In this document: piece by piece, positions 37,757 to 49,483 of the stretch
Numbering within the stretch: position 1 is the first letter of the stretch
Layout of the letters: every line of letters begins with the position of its first letter
From: Brachionus rotundiformis
Lineage: Eukaryota; Rotifera; Eurotatoria; Ploima; Brachionidae
Reading direction: 5' to 3'
Assembly (NCBI GenBank): GCA_016802295.1
Contig: JAESIW010000109.1
Coordinates: forward strand, 373,368 to 437,367
Length of the DNA: 64,000 nucleotides
The notes under the pieces: model-generated
Told to the model about the DNA's origin: nothing
Seen by the model: only the letters and a program-made list of their open reading frames with translations
Databases searched by the model: none
Position numbers and translations under genes: made by a program

Positions 37757-39437
37757 TTTAAAAATTGGTAAAAATAATTTCAAATTAAATTTTTAATTAA
37801 AAAAAAATTATCTAAAATCTTTAAAAATTATCTATAGAGCATAAAATTTTTGTTTATAATAAAAAAAAAATATTCTAGAATTATTGCCAATTGCGAAATA
37901 AATATTTTATTTTGTAATTAGATAATTAAAATTAGTATAAACTATTGGTATAGCGTTTCTAGTGATGACTAATTGTGTTGATTGACTTTGCATTTGGGAC
38001 ATTTCTCATGTCAAGAAATTGGTATCTAGATGAAAATTTAAAAACAGAAAATTATGTAAATTTAGTCTTAGCATAAAATATTCATAAATCGGTTTAATTA
38101 TTAAAAAATAAGTTTTAACACAAAAATTATTTAATTAGTTAATAAATTAAATTGAATAGTTAAAATTTAAAAAAAGCTCAAAAATAAAAAATTATTTTCC
38201 TAATTGGTGTATGGTTGTGTGTTTAGCTTTACACAAGAATAAAATTAAATTTTTAATTCATTATAAAATACAATGAAGAAAATTATAATGGCTCATTCTC
38301 ATAATTGAATTGATTACAAATCTTTTTATTTAAAATAAATTTTGATAATTGTTTTTTTTTTTTCATTTATTGTTATTTTGAAGTTAAAATAAATCATATA
38401 CCGGAAAAAATAATAATCTCACATTTTATAAATTTAATTTTAATATTCAAAATGATAGGGTTTGAAATTTTGGATTTCTTTAATTTGATGGACTAATGTT
38501 GCCAAGACTGACGATAATGTAAATGTGAGAATTTTAAAGAGCATCTTAAACAATGACGTAAAATTACTTTGGCATAATTTTCAATTAGTTGGAAAAATCC
38601 ATGGAAAGTATCGACACAAAGACTTTGCATGGAATAGCTATTAAACCACAATTTATAAACAACCCCAATAAGCTCATATTTTATTAATATTTTTTTAAAA
38701 TAAATTTATTCATTTAAAAATTTTAATTTGATTCTCAAATGTCTCATTCTCAAAATTTGCAAATTACCAATTTGAATAAAACTTGGTACTTATTTTAGCC
38801 CTGGTTAAAATGAACCATTATTTGAACCATAAGTCTTGTATGCTTTCTGGCCAGTGAACCCGTCCAAAATCATCCAGAGGTTGAAATATTAAAGAGTCAA
38901 GCAAGACTTGGTAACACCAAAACCATGAATTTTCAAACTTTTAAAACTTTATCAAACATTTAATTAATTTATTCAAAAAAAAACCAAATTCATGAAATTA
39001 CTTTATTTTTTGTTATCATGATAAAGATTTCTAATTTAATTAGTATTATTTATAAAATCTAAAAAAGTAAATCAATTAAGATAAATAAATATTTAGCGAC
39101 AAAACAATCTAAATGATAAAGGTAAAATTTTTCATAGCTAAATAATATTTTATTTTATTTTGAATAATTTTTATATAAATATGAAAAAATATAACTTGGT
39201 TAAGTGGTCAAAATAAAATTTGGTCATTCTATTTTGAACAATAAAAGGCAATATCTTAAATTAAGAGAGAAAAAATGACTAATTTGGCACAAATACTTGA
39301 TAATCTACCAATTGTTTGTTGATTAATTTACTTTTCAATTTTGCCAAGATAAATTTATAAAATTAAATTTAACTTTTTATTTAAAAACAAGAAGACGAAG
39401 GTATTGAATCCTGTCAAGTATCTATAATCATTTAACA

Positions 39438-39463
39438 CAGCAGCAACAACAACAACAACAGCA
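39438..39463. repeat. CAG/CAA trinucleotide repeat
   Basis: CAGCAGCAACAACAACAACAACAGC, not inside any supported reading frame. Confidence 0.9.
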
Positions 39464-41441
39464 AAAAGCTTTAAATAACATGTTTATTTTTTAATTATCT
39501 TGTTTTCACATTAAATTATTAAATGAAGCCAAAAAGGTATCTATTACTGTGATTAATTTTCTAAATTTAAACACCCCGTAGGTGTAATAGTATTATTTAA
39601 AATTTTAAATACTTCAAACTATTTTGAAATAGATCTATTTTTTAGTTAATTAATTAAAAATTAATATTTTCATTCCAAGATTAGTAGATGTAGAAAAGGA
39701 ATGCTGTAGCGCCACAACCTGTAAATAATGAAAATCGTTTATCAGAACTCAATTTATCTTAACTATTCAACTAAGGCGCCATTCAGAGCCAGTTTCTGTG
39801 TAATTGGAAAATTTTTTTCTTATTTTTATCCAAAGAGTCATTTCTTTAGATGAAAAAAATCTTTTTATTTGTGCCAATTTGTGGCTTTCCATAGATACTT
39901 TTTCATAAAACAACATTTAATGAAAATTTTAGAGGTATGGAAAAAATGGTTTAAAAAAGGTTCCTTTTCAACCAAGGTCTGTCTAAATCTATGAATGAAG
40001 GTAGATGATCTGGGAAAAATTAAAATTTTTCAAGTACTTGGAAACTAAGCATTAAACTGGCCCACTTGAATAAAATAAATTATTTTAAAACTTATTGACA
40101 TAATTGTTAACTTAATCGAAATAATATTTTTTAATAAAATATACAGTATTTTAAGAGAAAGCTTGACTTTGGCAAATTTTTACTTTTGAACCAATTTCAG
40201 TGCGGTCTAGATTAAAATTTAATTAGAGCCTTTTTTTAATTGATTTTTACTAAAAAATAAACATCTTCAAAATGGAATATTATTTAATTACATTTTTTAA
40301 TATTAGATAGAATCTATTCTCATAAATTTATTTAAAACTGGTATACTTTAGATTATTTAAGATTTGAAAAAGTAATAAATAAGGAACATAAAGCTGAGTC
40401 ATTTATTAGAAGATTAAAAAAAATTCTTTGTCTGATTAACTCTTATCAGTTTAACTTCCATTATCAGTGATAGCTGTATAGTCTTTTTGTCATAAACCTT
40501 TATTTTTCTATTCTAGTCGGGTCTGCTAGGATCAGCTGGTGCTTGATCAATGACCAGCATAAAAAATTTTACTTATTTAAGAAAATGATATGCAATTCGT
40601 CCAACTTGTAATTTACACAGTGTCAAATAATGGCAACTTGCTTTCGGATGAGACCATAGACATCTAAGTTGACTGGAAATGGTGCTGTAGTTATTTAGGC
40701 TGCTACAACATCTTTGTTTAAGTCATCATCATCTTTTTCATACTCAATAAAAGCAATCTACTAAGCCTTCATTTTTTAGCCCAGTAGCTACGGTGTCTAT
40801 TTTTTGGTTCAATGTTGCTACTTTACCACGTCGATACCATTAATATACATTTAAGTTGTATTTGCTATCCAATTTAGTTCTTGACTTAAGACCAATATTG
40901 CTACCGAACTCTTAAGACATTGGAAAAGTAGTCTAAATGCAGCTGCATACAAGTTGGTCTTTCTTTCCAAGGTAATTTAAAGCTTAAATCAATGCTCAAT
41001 TTGTCTAAAATACGTAATTAGTCTAAGTTATTTTTAAAAAGTCAATTAATAATTAACCATTGGAGGACTAAAAATTAGCATAGGTAAACTAAGGAATCAA
41101 TAAAATTAAAACCTTCCGCAAGAGAAATAAAATTGTTTTTTTTTTTATCTCAATAGTTGCCATAGAATTGGAAAAAAATCAGGATATCAAACAGGAAACT
41201 TTTTTTTTTATTGTCTTTGGGAATTTTTTATTACTAGCATTTATGGTCCTTATTCTTTGACAAACATAAATGTGCCAATTTAAACACAATATTTAACAGT
41301 GCCATTTTCTTGGAAAATTAATTATTTGAATACATTAGAGATGGCAGAGAATAAATAAACCCAAAATATAAAAAATAACTCAACATAAAATAATACAACT
41401 TAATTATACTAAATAAACACTAGCTTTACATTAAATTTAAT

Positions 41442-41455
41442 NNNNNNNNNNNNNN
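41442..41455. other. Assembly gap (14 N)
   Basis: Fourteen undetermined bases. The true length of sequence missing here is unknown. Confidence 0.98.
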
Positions 41456-41858
41456 AATGTAGCGTTAGAGGTAAATTATTTATTTTAGCTAATTTGTGAA
41501 ATTAGCTTGATCAATAAAATTAATTTTTTGAAATTTTGAAGCATTTTACAGCTAATGGATTCTATTTTCATGCCGCACTACTAAGACTTCAATTTATTCA
41601 TTAGCTGTGCCGTAAACATTAATAAACAAATTTTACAAATCTCTTTATACCTTTTCAAAATATTAGTTTTTATAAGCTCAGGTTATGAATTGAAGTGTTT
41701 TGTTGATTAGGTATTTGAATGATGAAACTGTGCCTGTCAATTTAATTTGGCAAATATTAAGCTGATTAGACTAAACAACACTGTTCTGGGATCATATTTG
41801 AAAAAAAAATATAATTTTTTATCTATTTATTAGAAAAGATAATAAAAAATTAAAAAAA

Positions 41859-42857
41859 ATGAGCAAAAGTCCATCATTGGCGCGAAGGTCAAGCAAAACG
41901 CGGCAAGGCCTGTTCTCGCTGAACGAGAAAGAGCTGCGCAACGAGCTCAAGCGCATTGACCTGTCCAAGCGTCAGTACGAGAACTCGTATTTGCACGAAC
42001 AGCGCAAAGTTATTACCAGATTCGCTACCAAACTGGTTCGCTCAAGCTCAACTCTGGATAATGTGATCAACCAGGAGTACTGCTCGGCGTCGGTCACTCC
42101 GTCCATAAGCCGCACGCCTACCAATGTTTTTTTCGAGCCAAGACCCAGCACTTCGCTCAAGTCGCTGTTCAAGTCTGCAGACAGCTCGAGCGAGGCCAGC
42201 CAAGACAACCCAAAGAGAAAAAAGTCCGTCAAGTGGAACCCAGAGCTGTTCGAAAAGGACAACAGTGACTACAGCGACATCAGCACCATGAGCATTGCAT
42301 CACAGAAAAATAAACCAAGCTTTTATGAAGTGAACAAAAAATACGATGAGCTAAAGCTGAGCTTGTCAAATCCGCCGCCAAAAATCATGCTACCACAGCT
42401 TCTCTCCGCTAATAGGAGATCTAACACGGACTTGGTCGGCTTGAGACAAAATCAAGCTGTCCATTTGGACGAGCACAAAAGTTCTCTTGAAAATAAAAAA
42501 AAATTCCTTCGAGCCATTGAAGGCGACAACTCTGGTTTCCATTCCTACAACACTTGTCTTGGCTATGACAATTTTAGAAACTTGCTGTCCTCCAGCATCA
42601 ATATAGCTAGCAAGGAGGCCAGTGAAATGTCCAAGAGTAGGGTCTTTACCAATCCGTTTAATGAAATTCTACCACCTCGGGCACCATCTATTTTGAAGTC
42701 TGACTCGTTTAAGAATGAAGCTAAAGAAGACAAGGCTAAGTTAGGCAATGAGATTTTAGTGGCAAAGAGAAAGGATGACGATGAGAAAATGTACACAGAT
42801 TCGTTCAAAGTTCAGAATATTCGAAGTCTCACTTTTAAGCAAATAACCACTTATTAG
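41859..42857 (+). CDS. Unrecognised 332-residue disordered protein
   Basis: I do not recognise this gene. It starts at ATG 41859 in exon-like composition and stays open to TAG at 42855-42857. The protein is Ser- and Lys-rich and mostly without predictable fold. Visible blocks are a charged helix near residues 20-55 (FSLNEKELRNELKRIDLSKR), a basic KRKKSVKWNPELFEK segment near 120-135, and PPPKIMLPQLL near 173. There is no signal peptide, membrane segment or catalytic motif. Codon use is like its neighbours, and composition drops sharply to AT-rich at both ends, which supports a real gene. It could also be one exon of a larger gene, as splice sites in the flanks cannot be excluded. Confidence 0.7.
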   Translation: MSKSPSLARRSSKTRQGLFSLNEKELRNELKRIDLSKRQYENSYLHEQRKVITRFATKLVRSSSTLDNVINQEYCSASVTPSISRTPTNVFFEPRPSTSLKSLFKSADSSSEASQDNPKRKKSVKWNPELFEKDNSDYSDISTMSIASQKNKPSFYEVNKKYDELKLSLSNPPPKIMLPQLLSANRRSNTDLVGLRQNQAVHLDEHKSSLENKKKFLRAIEGDNSGFHSYNTCLGYDNFRNLLSSSINIASKEASEMSKSRVFTNPFNEILPPRAPSILKSDSFKNEAKEDKAKLGNEILVAKRKDDDEKMYTDSFKVQNIRSLTFKQITTY

Positions 42858-43350
42858 TCTTTTTTTTTCTCTTTTTTAATTTATTATCTCTTTTATTTTA
42901 ATTAAATATTTTTTTACCAAGTCTAAATTATTTATTTGCTTTTTGTTGTAATTAAGGCAAATATTTTGAAATTATGTAATAAAATAAACTCAAGTCTGTT
43001 TTAAAATAATTCAGAAAAAACCTTAGAGTGCTAGAAAATACCAATCTACCTGGATAAAAAATTATTATGAAAGTCAGCTTAAAACAGGGGCAAATGAGAG
43101 ACAATTGATATTAGGACAAAAAAGTCTATTTTAATTGATAAAATTTTTATTCAAATCTCTAGTAGGGTAATTGATAGCTGTGGCGTAAACAAAGCTAATG
43201 GAAAAAAAGACATCTTGAAGTCGATGATCAATTCAAAAAATCATTTTAATTAGAAGAGTTTATCTTAAGATATTTGAATTAACCTGTAATTTAATATAAA
43301 TAGTTTTAATGTAACACGATTTACATGTTATTTGAATTTTAAAAATAAAT

Positions 43351-43750
43351 TTGGGTCTTGTCGACAATGTGATCTTCATGTTCACTAAATATGTGATCTG
43401 TTGTGATCACAAATATTTTGATCACATTGTCCAAGGATCACAAGTATTTTTCAATGATCACCCATAAAAATTTCAAAACATAATTGATATAATATTAAAA
43501 AAAAAATATATTTGAAGCTTGATTCTGAGAAGGATCCAAATATTGATGTTTAGAGCTCTTCTTTATCAAAATTACAATAAATTCAGTAAAGTTTAAGGTT
43601 AGATAAAACATTGATCACAGAATTTTTTTAAGTTCACCAAAAAAGTGATCGCTCATTTTTTTTCAATTGCAGAGATCACCAACAACCCACAAAGATGACA
43701 AAGATCACATATTTAGTGATCATCAAGATCACATAGTCGACAAGACCCAA
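43351..43750. mobile_element. 400-bp fold-back element (MITE) studded with GATCAC/GTGATC
   Basis: The ends are inverted repeats: TTGGGTCTTGTCGAC at 43351-43365 pairs exactly with the end at 43736-43750, and similarity extends inwards about 48 bases (for example CACTAAATATGTGATCT against AGATCACATATTTAGTG). The element has no coding frame. The hexamer GATCAC or its complement GTGATC occurs about a dozen times inside it. I could not define a target-site duplication. Confidence 0.85.
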
Positions 43751-43944
43751 AAATTTAATATTTAATAGATTAATTTTTAAATTTATAAGTTTATTTTTAT
43801 GCTTTTTATTTTTGTAATAATTCTAGGACAGAATTTGTTTGGAATTTAATATTTGAATTCTAGCTTACGAACACTTTAGTGATAAACTCATATTAAACTT
43901 AAAAAAAATGAGCTTTTAAATTTAAATTTAAAGTTCGATCTTAT

Positions 43945-44430
43945 CAGTGGATTGAAACACATAATTCGATTTAGTGAGAATTTTAAAGAGTTAAAATTTA
44001 ATAATTGTGTTTTAATACCTGGTTTTTCATTTAATGAGTTTTCTCTTGATGAAATTAAGAAAGCTCTAAATGAACAGCTATTCACCCTAGTCCTTTTACT
44101 ACTTTTTCTTTATAACGAATGCCTGAGAACCATTCCAGTTTACTGCAAATTAGCAATTGTCCTTTATTTGAAAACAAAGGTTTTACATCAGATAATAATA
44201 ATAGAGCTATTTCAGTTCTTTCTCCAATTGCAAAATTGCTTGAAAGATTACTGGCCTGTCAAATCTGAAGCTATTTTGAATCTAACAATATATTGTTTAA
44301 TGGGCAGCATGGATTCAGACCTGGACATTATTCCCAAAATGATTAATCTTTGTAGTAATGAAATAATAGTTGTTAATGAAATTACCCTTTTGGGTTTTAG
44401 GACTGATCAAAATAAAAAACCTTAATGTAG
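43945..44430 (+). mobile_element. LINE fragment with reverse transcriptase motifs
   Basis: Across shifting frames the sequence encodes FSFNEFSLDEIKKALNE, then RAISVLSPIAKLLERLLACQI and NNILFNGQHGFRPGH, the order found just before and in the RT core. The part at 44335-44410 (INLCSNEI..VNEITLLGF) matches 51570-51650, so it belongs to the same LINE family. Frameshifts make it inactive. The open frames after 44430 are not similar to the family. Confidence 0.75.
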
Positions 44431-45222
44431 ATCTGGCAGTCTTCTTTTCTTTTCCGATGGAAACTGATTTAGCTATTAAAAGACGACTGACTTCTTTTAA
44501 TCTAGTAGCCATACGAACTACATGCTTGCATATTATATATTTGATCCGAAAATATATTTCTGCACAAACTCTACTAGTAATTGCACAGTATATTAGAACA
44601 CTATTTGAAGTGTGCAACATGCAGAACATTGAAGAGTTATATTATATAGGAATGTTATATTATAAGTCTGTAAGAAAATTTGCTTAAAATTAAAGAATTT
44701 ACAGAACTAAATTATCCCTCAAGATAAAAAAATTATTCAAGCTTTTCTGAATTGAAACGATCGCATTGAAGGAAACTTCACAATCCCGAGATATAGGATA
44801 ACTTATCTAAATTATCTGAAGGAATATAAAGCTTATCTCGGACCGTTCATTTCCAATACTTTTTTTTGCATCCTCAGCGGTGTCAAAAGTTTGAACAATT
44901 TCTCAATTAGGATCTTCTTGTCTTCTTTTAAGATTCATGGAATGTTTTCTCAATCTCAACATTATTTTCTTCCTGTTTGCCGTAATATTCTGATGCAATC
45001 ATTTTTTTTATTTCGACTCATTTATATAAACATAATTATAAATTATATAAAATTGAAAGATTAAAGAAAGATAAAATCATTATTTCTAATTTATAGCGAA
45101 TTGACAAGAAGAAAAATAACAGACTTTATTTAAATACATCAATTAAAGATCATAAAATCAAAAAAAAATACCGAAAATACATACAAAAGAAAAAATGGAT
45201 ACAATAAATTAAAAAAAAAAAC

Positions 45223-46217
45223 GGTTCGAAAGTTTAGAAATTTTTATGAGAAATGCATCCCCAGATACCTGCTGAGCCTCCACCATTTTTAAACATTTTG
45301 ACTATTACCCTTGACTTACGATTGAAGACCTCAAAGTTCGACTCGTCACTGAAAATAACTCTGGACCAATCATTAGCCGTCCAATTAAGTCTCTGTTTAC
45401 ACCACTTATATCTATTTAATTTATCTTTCTAGGTTAAAAGGGGTTTTCTGACCGCTGTATGAGACTCTAAACCTTTTTTTGTTGAGAAATCTCATTACAG
45501 TGTACTTACTTATCCTAACTCCTTGAATCTAAGAATTAAAAATCAGTGGCGAGTTTTTGATATCTAGATGTAGGGTCTAATCTCTCTAAAAATGTTATTT
45601 TAAAAGTCAGCTTCCGAGGTCTACCAGAACGGCTTCGATCAGACACAGTACCAGTCTCTTCATATCATTTTTTAAGTTGAAGAGACACATTTTGGAGATA
45701 CACCTAACATGTTGGCTATCTCATTTTGCTTTTAATCTCCACTTTTTAGCAGATCCACGATCTGCCATTTTAGTGGAGTGTTTTTTTTACCCATTTGTTA
45801 ATTTTGGTAATTTTTTGGTTAAGTTATTTTGAAAGGACTTAAGTCGTTGAAGAGTATTTATACTAAGCAGTTTAAGAGCACAATTTACTCAAAATTAGAA
45901 GATATGTAAGAATTAATCATAAAGACATGAAAAATGATTGTTATAAATGTCTAATCTTTTGGTTTATCGAAATTTCTAAACTTTTGAACCAATTATTATT
46001 TTTTAATTTTTTTAGGAAGTTTTTTGATTATAAATATTTAAAAGTTAATTTTAATTTTATGCCGAGTGTGATATATCAGATTGTAGAGAAAAAGAAATTC
46101 TACAAATTAGTGTTTTCATTTTTATACTCTAGTACTCAATTTTTCGTTAAATTCAATAAAAAATCAATTTTAGATAAATAATATAATTAATTTCTAAACT
46201 TTTGCAACATACTGTAT
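45223..46217 (-). mobile_element. Tc1/mariner-like element, truncated transposase
   Basis: On the minus strand, from about 45800 down to 45245, broken frames read NTPLKWQIVDLLKSG, IANMLGVSPKCVS, then VIFSDESNFEVFN and NGGGSAGIWGCIS, matching Tc1-type transposases including the second catalytic Asp region. The C-terminal third is missing. GGTTCGAAAGTTTAGAAATTT at 45223-45243 has an inverted partner at 45970-45990 (one mismatch) and a third related unit at about 46187-46210, ending in a CAGTATGTTGC-like terminus. It is inactive. Confidence 0.8.
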
Positions 46218-47009
46218 ATCCTTAATCTAAAACATTAATTACTGATTAAAAAAATTTTTTTTTTTAAATTTAATCACTTAACACAAAAGCAACACAAATT
46301 CTTTTTGATGATCTGATGTTTTAATGAACAATTTCTAAAAAGAAGAACATCGAATATTTTTTAGTCAGAAAACGTGATTATAAACTCTTTAAACCGACCG
46401 AAGTCGTTTCAAAATAGATAAATCCTGCAAAATTTGTCACAATTCAGGATCTGTGGGAATTGATGTATAGGGCTAGCATTAGAATTTTAAGACCACTGAG
46501 AACAAGATGTTAGACTTCAAAGTATCAGTCTTTATAGTGATTAGCATATGCCAAAAAAATAATAAAGAACATTTTCAAAAAATAGATAAACTAAACCAAT
46601 TTTCATTTATTTATCTATATTGTATCATTTTTTTTAATTGAAATTTCGGACAAGCTTATTGACCACAGTTTAGGAGATTCTTTGCCTTCAATAGCTCATG
46701 TTCTTCTTGTTTCTTAAGTGTTGGTGACTTTTTTTGAAATTGAATTGTGAACATAAAAAATAGCCTAGATTCTGTCTGTCCGCCTTAAAAAAGTCTTTAA
46801 GGATCCAAATTAATATTCAGCTAATTATACTTGTCTTTTAAGATATTAAATTCAATCAATATTTGACATCATAATTTAGATGAACCGGATTCAGTTGAAT
46901 TTCTCTATTAATTTTATTTAATATCTTGTATATTTTATTAATTTATACTCTTTAATTTCCCGTTTTATGAAGATAAATAGAATATACAAATTAATTTTAT
47001 ATTTTAGAA
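46218..47009. other. Region upstream of the first GPCR gene
   Basis: AT-rich, with no coding frame. TATTTTAG directly before the GPCR ATG (AG at 47006-47007) looks like a splice acceptor, so a leader exon or trans-spliced leader is likely. Confidence 0.5.
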
Positions 47010-48338
47010 ATGAACAAAATAATAGATGATAGTAGTAGAGCAAGTAGTGTAGAGGTGTTTTTTAAGTCAAGCGAATTGATCAACTTCTACTTGTGCACCA
47101 TAATAATACTTATTGGCCTATTGGGAAACTTGACCATTATTTATTTGGTAATAACTGGACCTAAAGTCTCGAAAAGCTCGCATAGTTTTAGCGCACATCA
47201 GCTAAAACAGCGCCAATACCATCTATCTACCAGATCATCTTCGGACATTTATATGATAGCATTAGCCTTTTCTGACTCTTTGTTTCTCCTGGCTCACTTT
47301 TTCGAAGACATAACTCCTTCGATAGACAAAAAAAACACCTGGCTACAGTTTATTAACAAATATAATTTTATCTGTAAACAAGTTCTTTATTTACGTAATG
47401 CAGCCAGACTTATCTCCTCTTATCTAATTGTTCTATTTGCCTACGAGAGATTTTCTTGCATTAGTTCTCCTCTTAAAGCACTCAAATTTCATAATAGGAA
47501 ATATCTCATTTTGACCATATTTGTCGCATCCAGTCTTCTGACATCTTACACATTTGTCACAAATGGTCTGCGCCCAATCGAGAACCATGAGGCATTGGGT
47601 CATGGTGATACTTCATATGAATGTGATGTTCTTGTCCAACACAAGTCTATTTACAAATATACCATATTTATCTATACCAGCTTTGGCATTATAATACCAA
47701 TTATCTTAGTGTGTATATTTAATATTTACATAGCTAGGGTTCTATTGAAGCGAAAAAACCATCTAATTAAAAATTTTAAAGACAGAGCGCTGTCAATTCA
47801 ATCAATTAGCAGCAACTTTAAAACAGAGACAATATTTGTGAGTAACAATGTTATTAAACTAAACAAAATTGAGATAAAAAACAAGGAAAAAAAGTCAATT
47901 TTAAGACAGAATGCTTCTAGGAGAAAAGATTCCAAAATAAAAACCAATTTTTCGGCATCTCATTTGGACAAAAAGCACAAAAGTATTTTGGACTTGCGCA
48001 AAAGCAATTTGTATCATTTCACAGGCATAGCACAGCGTATCAAAAATTCTGGTCGAGCCACAGTTATTTTGGTATTTTTGTCTGGTTCTTTTGTTCTTTT
48101 AAATTTTCCATACATAATTTCATGGTGTTTTTTCTTTATTCCGTACCAGAGTGGTATGCTTAATAATCAAGACAAAATATTGTTCAGATATTCGTTTGTA
48201 ATGCTTGCTGAAATTTTTCACATCACCAACTATTCAATCAATTTGGCCCTTTGCTGCATGTCCAGCAAAAGATTTCGTCAAAAATTCAAAAATCAAATTT
48301 TAAGACTTAAATTTAAATTTAATTGTTTAAGAAAATAA
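47010..48338 (+). CDS. Class A (rhodopsin-like) peptide GPCR, tandem copy 1
   Basis: 442 residues in one exon with seven hydrophobic segments. TM1 has GLLGN; TM2 has ALAFSDSLFLL; the Cys starting TM3 (CKQVLYLRN) and ECDVL in loop 2 provide the usual disulfide; the end of TM3 is YERF (145-148), a DRY variant; TM6 has LLNFPYI rather than CWxP; TM7 has NYSINLALC in place of NPxxY. Loop 3 is long (about 250-345) and rich in Lys and Ser. It looks like a lophotrochozoan neuropeptide receptor of the FMRFamide-receptor-like kind, but the ligand cannot be read from sequence. The next gene, 1.1 kb downstream, is its paralogue with a much shorter loop 3. Confidence 0.9.
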   Translation: MNKIIDDSSRASSVEVFFKSSELINFYLCTIIILIGLLGNLTIIYLVITGPKVSKSSHSFSAHQLKQRQYHLSTRSSSDIYMIALAFSDSLFLLAHFFEDITPSIDKKNTWLQFINKYNFICKQVLYLRNAARLISSYLIVLFAYERFSCISSPLKALKFHNRKYLILTIFVASSLLTSYTFVTNGLRPIENHEALGHGDTSYECDVLVQHKSIYKYTIFIYTSFGIIIPIILVCIFNIYIARVLLKRKNHLIKNFKDRALSIQSISSNFKTETIFVSNNVIKLNKIEIKNKEKKSILRQNASRRKDSKIKTNFSASHLDKKHKSILDLRKSNLYHFTGIAQRIKNSGRATVILVFLSGSFVLLNFPYIISWCFFFIPYQSGMLNNQDKILFRYSFVMLAEIFHITNYSINLALCCMSSKRFRQKFKNQILRLKFKFNCLRK

Positions 48339-48479
48339 TTTTTTTATTAATTAAAATTTTCTCAATAAAATAATTTAGATTAAAAAAATAAATCTTTTAC
48401 AGTGATATTTGGTCATATTTTAATTTGTTTTCAGTTCAAATTTATGATGAATTATAATATATATGAAGTACATATAAAT

Positions 48480-49020
48480 AAGACAAAAATCCTCTTAGAA
48501 AATTTGAGTGTATTTAATTTGACAATTAAATGGCGTCATAAGAAACCTACATGAAATAATTAAAAATAAATTTAATTTAAAGATTAATTTAAATTTTGAA
48601 GATTCTCAAGATAATCAATTTTTTCAATTATATCGTAAATCTTAAATTTATTATTGCCTTAAATAATCAATTTTAAATTATTTGAAAAACTAAACCTGAT
48701 AAAGCTGATAAAACGCAAACTTAAGTTCTAAACTAATTTACAACTTATTATAAAAGATTAAAAAGTAAATAGATTATGAAATATATAGAGTACAAACACA
48801 TTTATCAAAAAACCTTCTTAGTATTTAATTTAATAATTTGACAATTAAATGATGTTATTTAAGACCTACATAAAACATGGAAATATTTTATTTAAAGAAA
48901 TTTAAATTGTCTTTAAATCGTAGATTATTAGCAAGATTCCTTTTCTTTGGCTTAATTCAACAATTTTACTAAACCTATGAGCAGATAATACGCCAACTTA
49001 AGTTCTTAGTTAATTAACAA
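48480..49020 (+). repeat. Degenerate tandem duplication between the GPCR genes
   Basis: 48500-48745 and 48800-49035 share an ordered series of blocks: TTTGACAATTAAATG, then ACCTACAT(G/A)AAA, then CTAAACCT, then AACTTAAGTTCT and ACAACTTATTA. The intergenic unit was therefore duplicated about 300 bp apart and has since diverged. Confidence 0.65.
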
Positions 49021-49084
49021 CTTATTAAAATAAATTATTTTAACTTTCAAATTAACACTAAATTTAGAAACTATAAATAAACAA

Positions 49085-49165
49085 AAAAAATTTTTATTAT
49101 TTAGAATTAATATTCAAAATGAATTTAACTTATGATAAAAAAGTCAAATTGGCTAATGGTAAATG
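49085..49165 (+). pseudogene. Remnant of a GPCR gene 5' end
   Basis: TTTAGAATTAATATTCAAAATG followed by codons for MNLTYDK copies the acceptor and start of the downstream gene (TTTAGAATTTTTATTCAGAATG, MNFTYDK). The frame then diverges and stops after about 14 codons. This is the trace of an additional copy, or of duplication of the start region only. Confidence 0.75.
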
Positions 49166-49226
49166 AAAATAATACTTCCGAGAGCCTATTTTTAAAATTG
49201 ATAATTTGGTAAAAAATTAACTTTTA

Positions 49227-49424
49227 TTTACCATGTGCTTTGACCAAATGTAGCGGTCTTTTTGAATAGATGGAAGATTCAGTGATTTTAAAATTAATTA
49301 GATCAGTATTACCCATTCTTTGGCAATACTTTGATGGATAGCAGCTTTAGTTTAAAAGTTTATAGCCACTGCATCTGCCATCACTTCTAACAGACCGCTA
49401 CATTTGGTTACAACACATGGTATA
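49227..49424. mobile_element. Small fold-back element (MITE) upstream of the second GPCR gene
   Basis: ACCATGTG...ACCAAATGTAGCGGTCT at 49230-49259 is repeated in inverted orientation at 49391-49421, 27 of 30 bases matching. The ~130-bp interior has no frame. It lies 60 bases before the GPCR start, in its promoter or leader region. Confidence 0.8.
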
Positions 49425-49483
49425 AAGTACATTTATAAAATAAATAAATAAAAAAAAAATTATTTTTAGAATTTTTATTCAGA

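Larger units (their letters stand above)
37757..41858. other. 4-kb AT-rich gene-free region
   Basis: No frame resembles an exon. It contains a CAG/CAA repeat (39438-39463) and a run of N. Patches near 38820-38890 and 40480-40960 have more balanced composition but no similarity I can name. Confidence 0.5.

Noticed and set aside
44430..44690. Plus-strand frame continuing after the LINE fragment (FFSFPMETDLAIKRRL...)
   Set aside because: No similarity to the LINE family copy at 51.6 kb beyond 44410 and no other support.
45927..46181. 84-codon frame beside the Tc1-like transposase
   Set aside because: It is Lys/Phe/Tyr-rich AT-driven sequence spanning the element's repeat units, not a transposase part.
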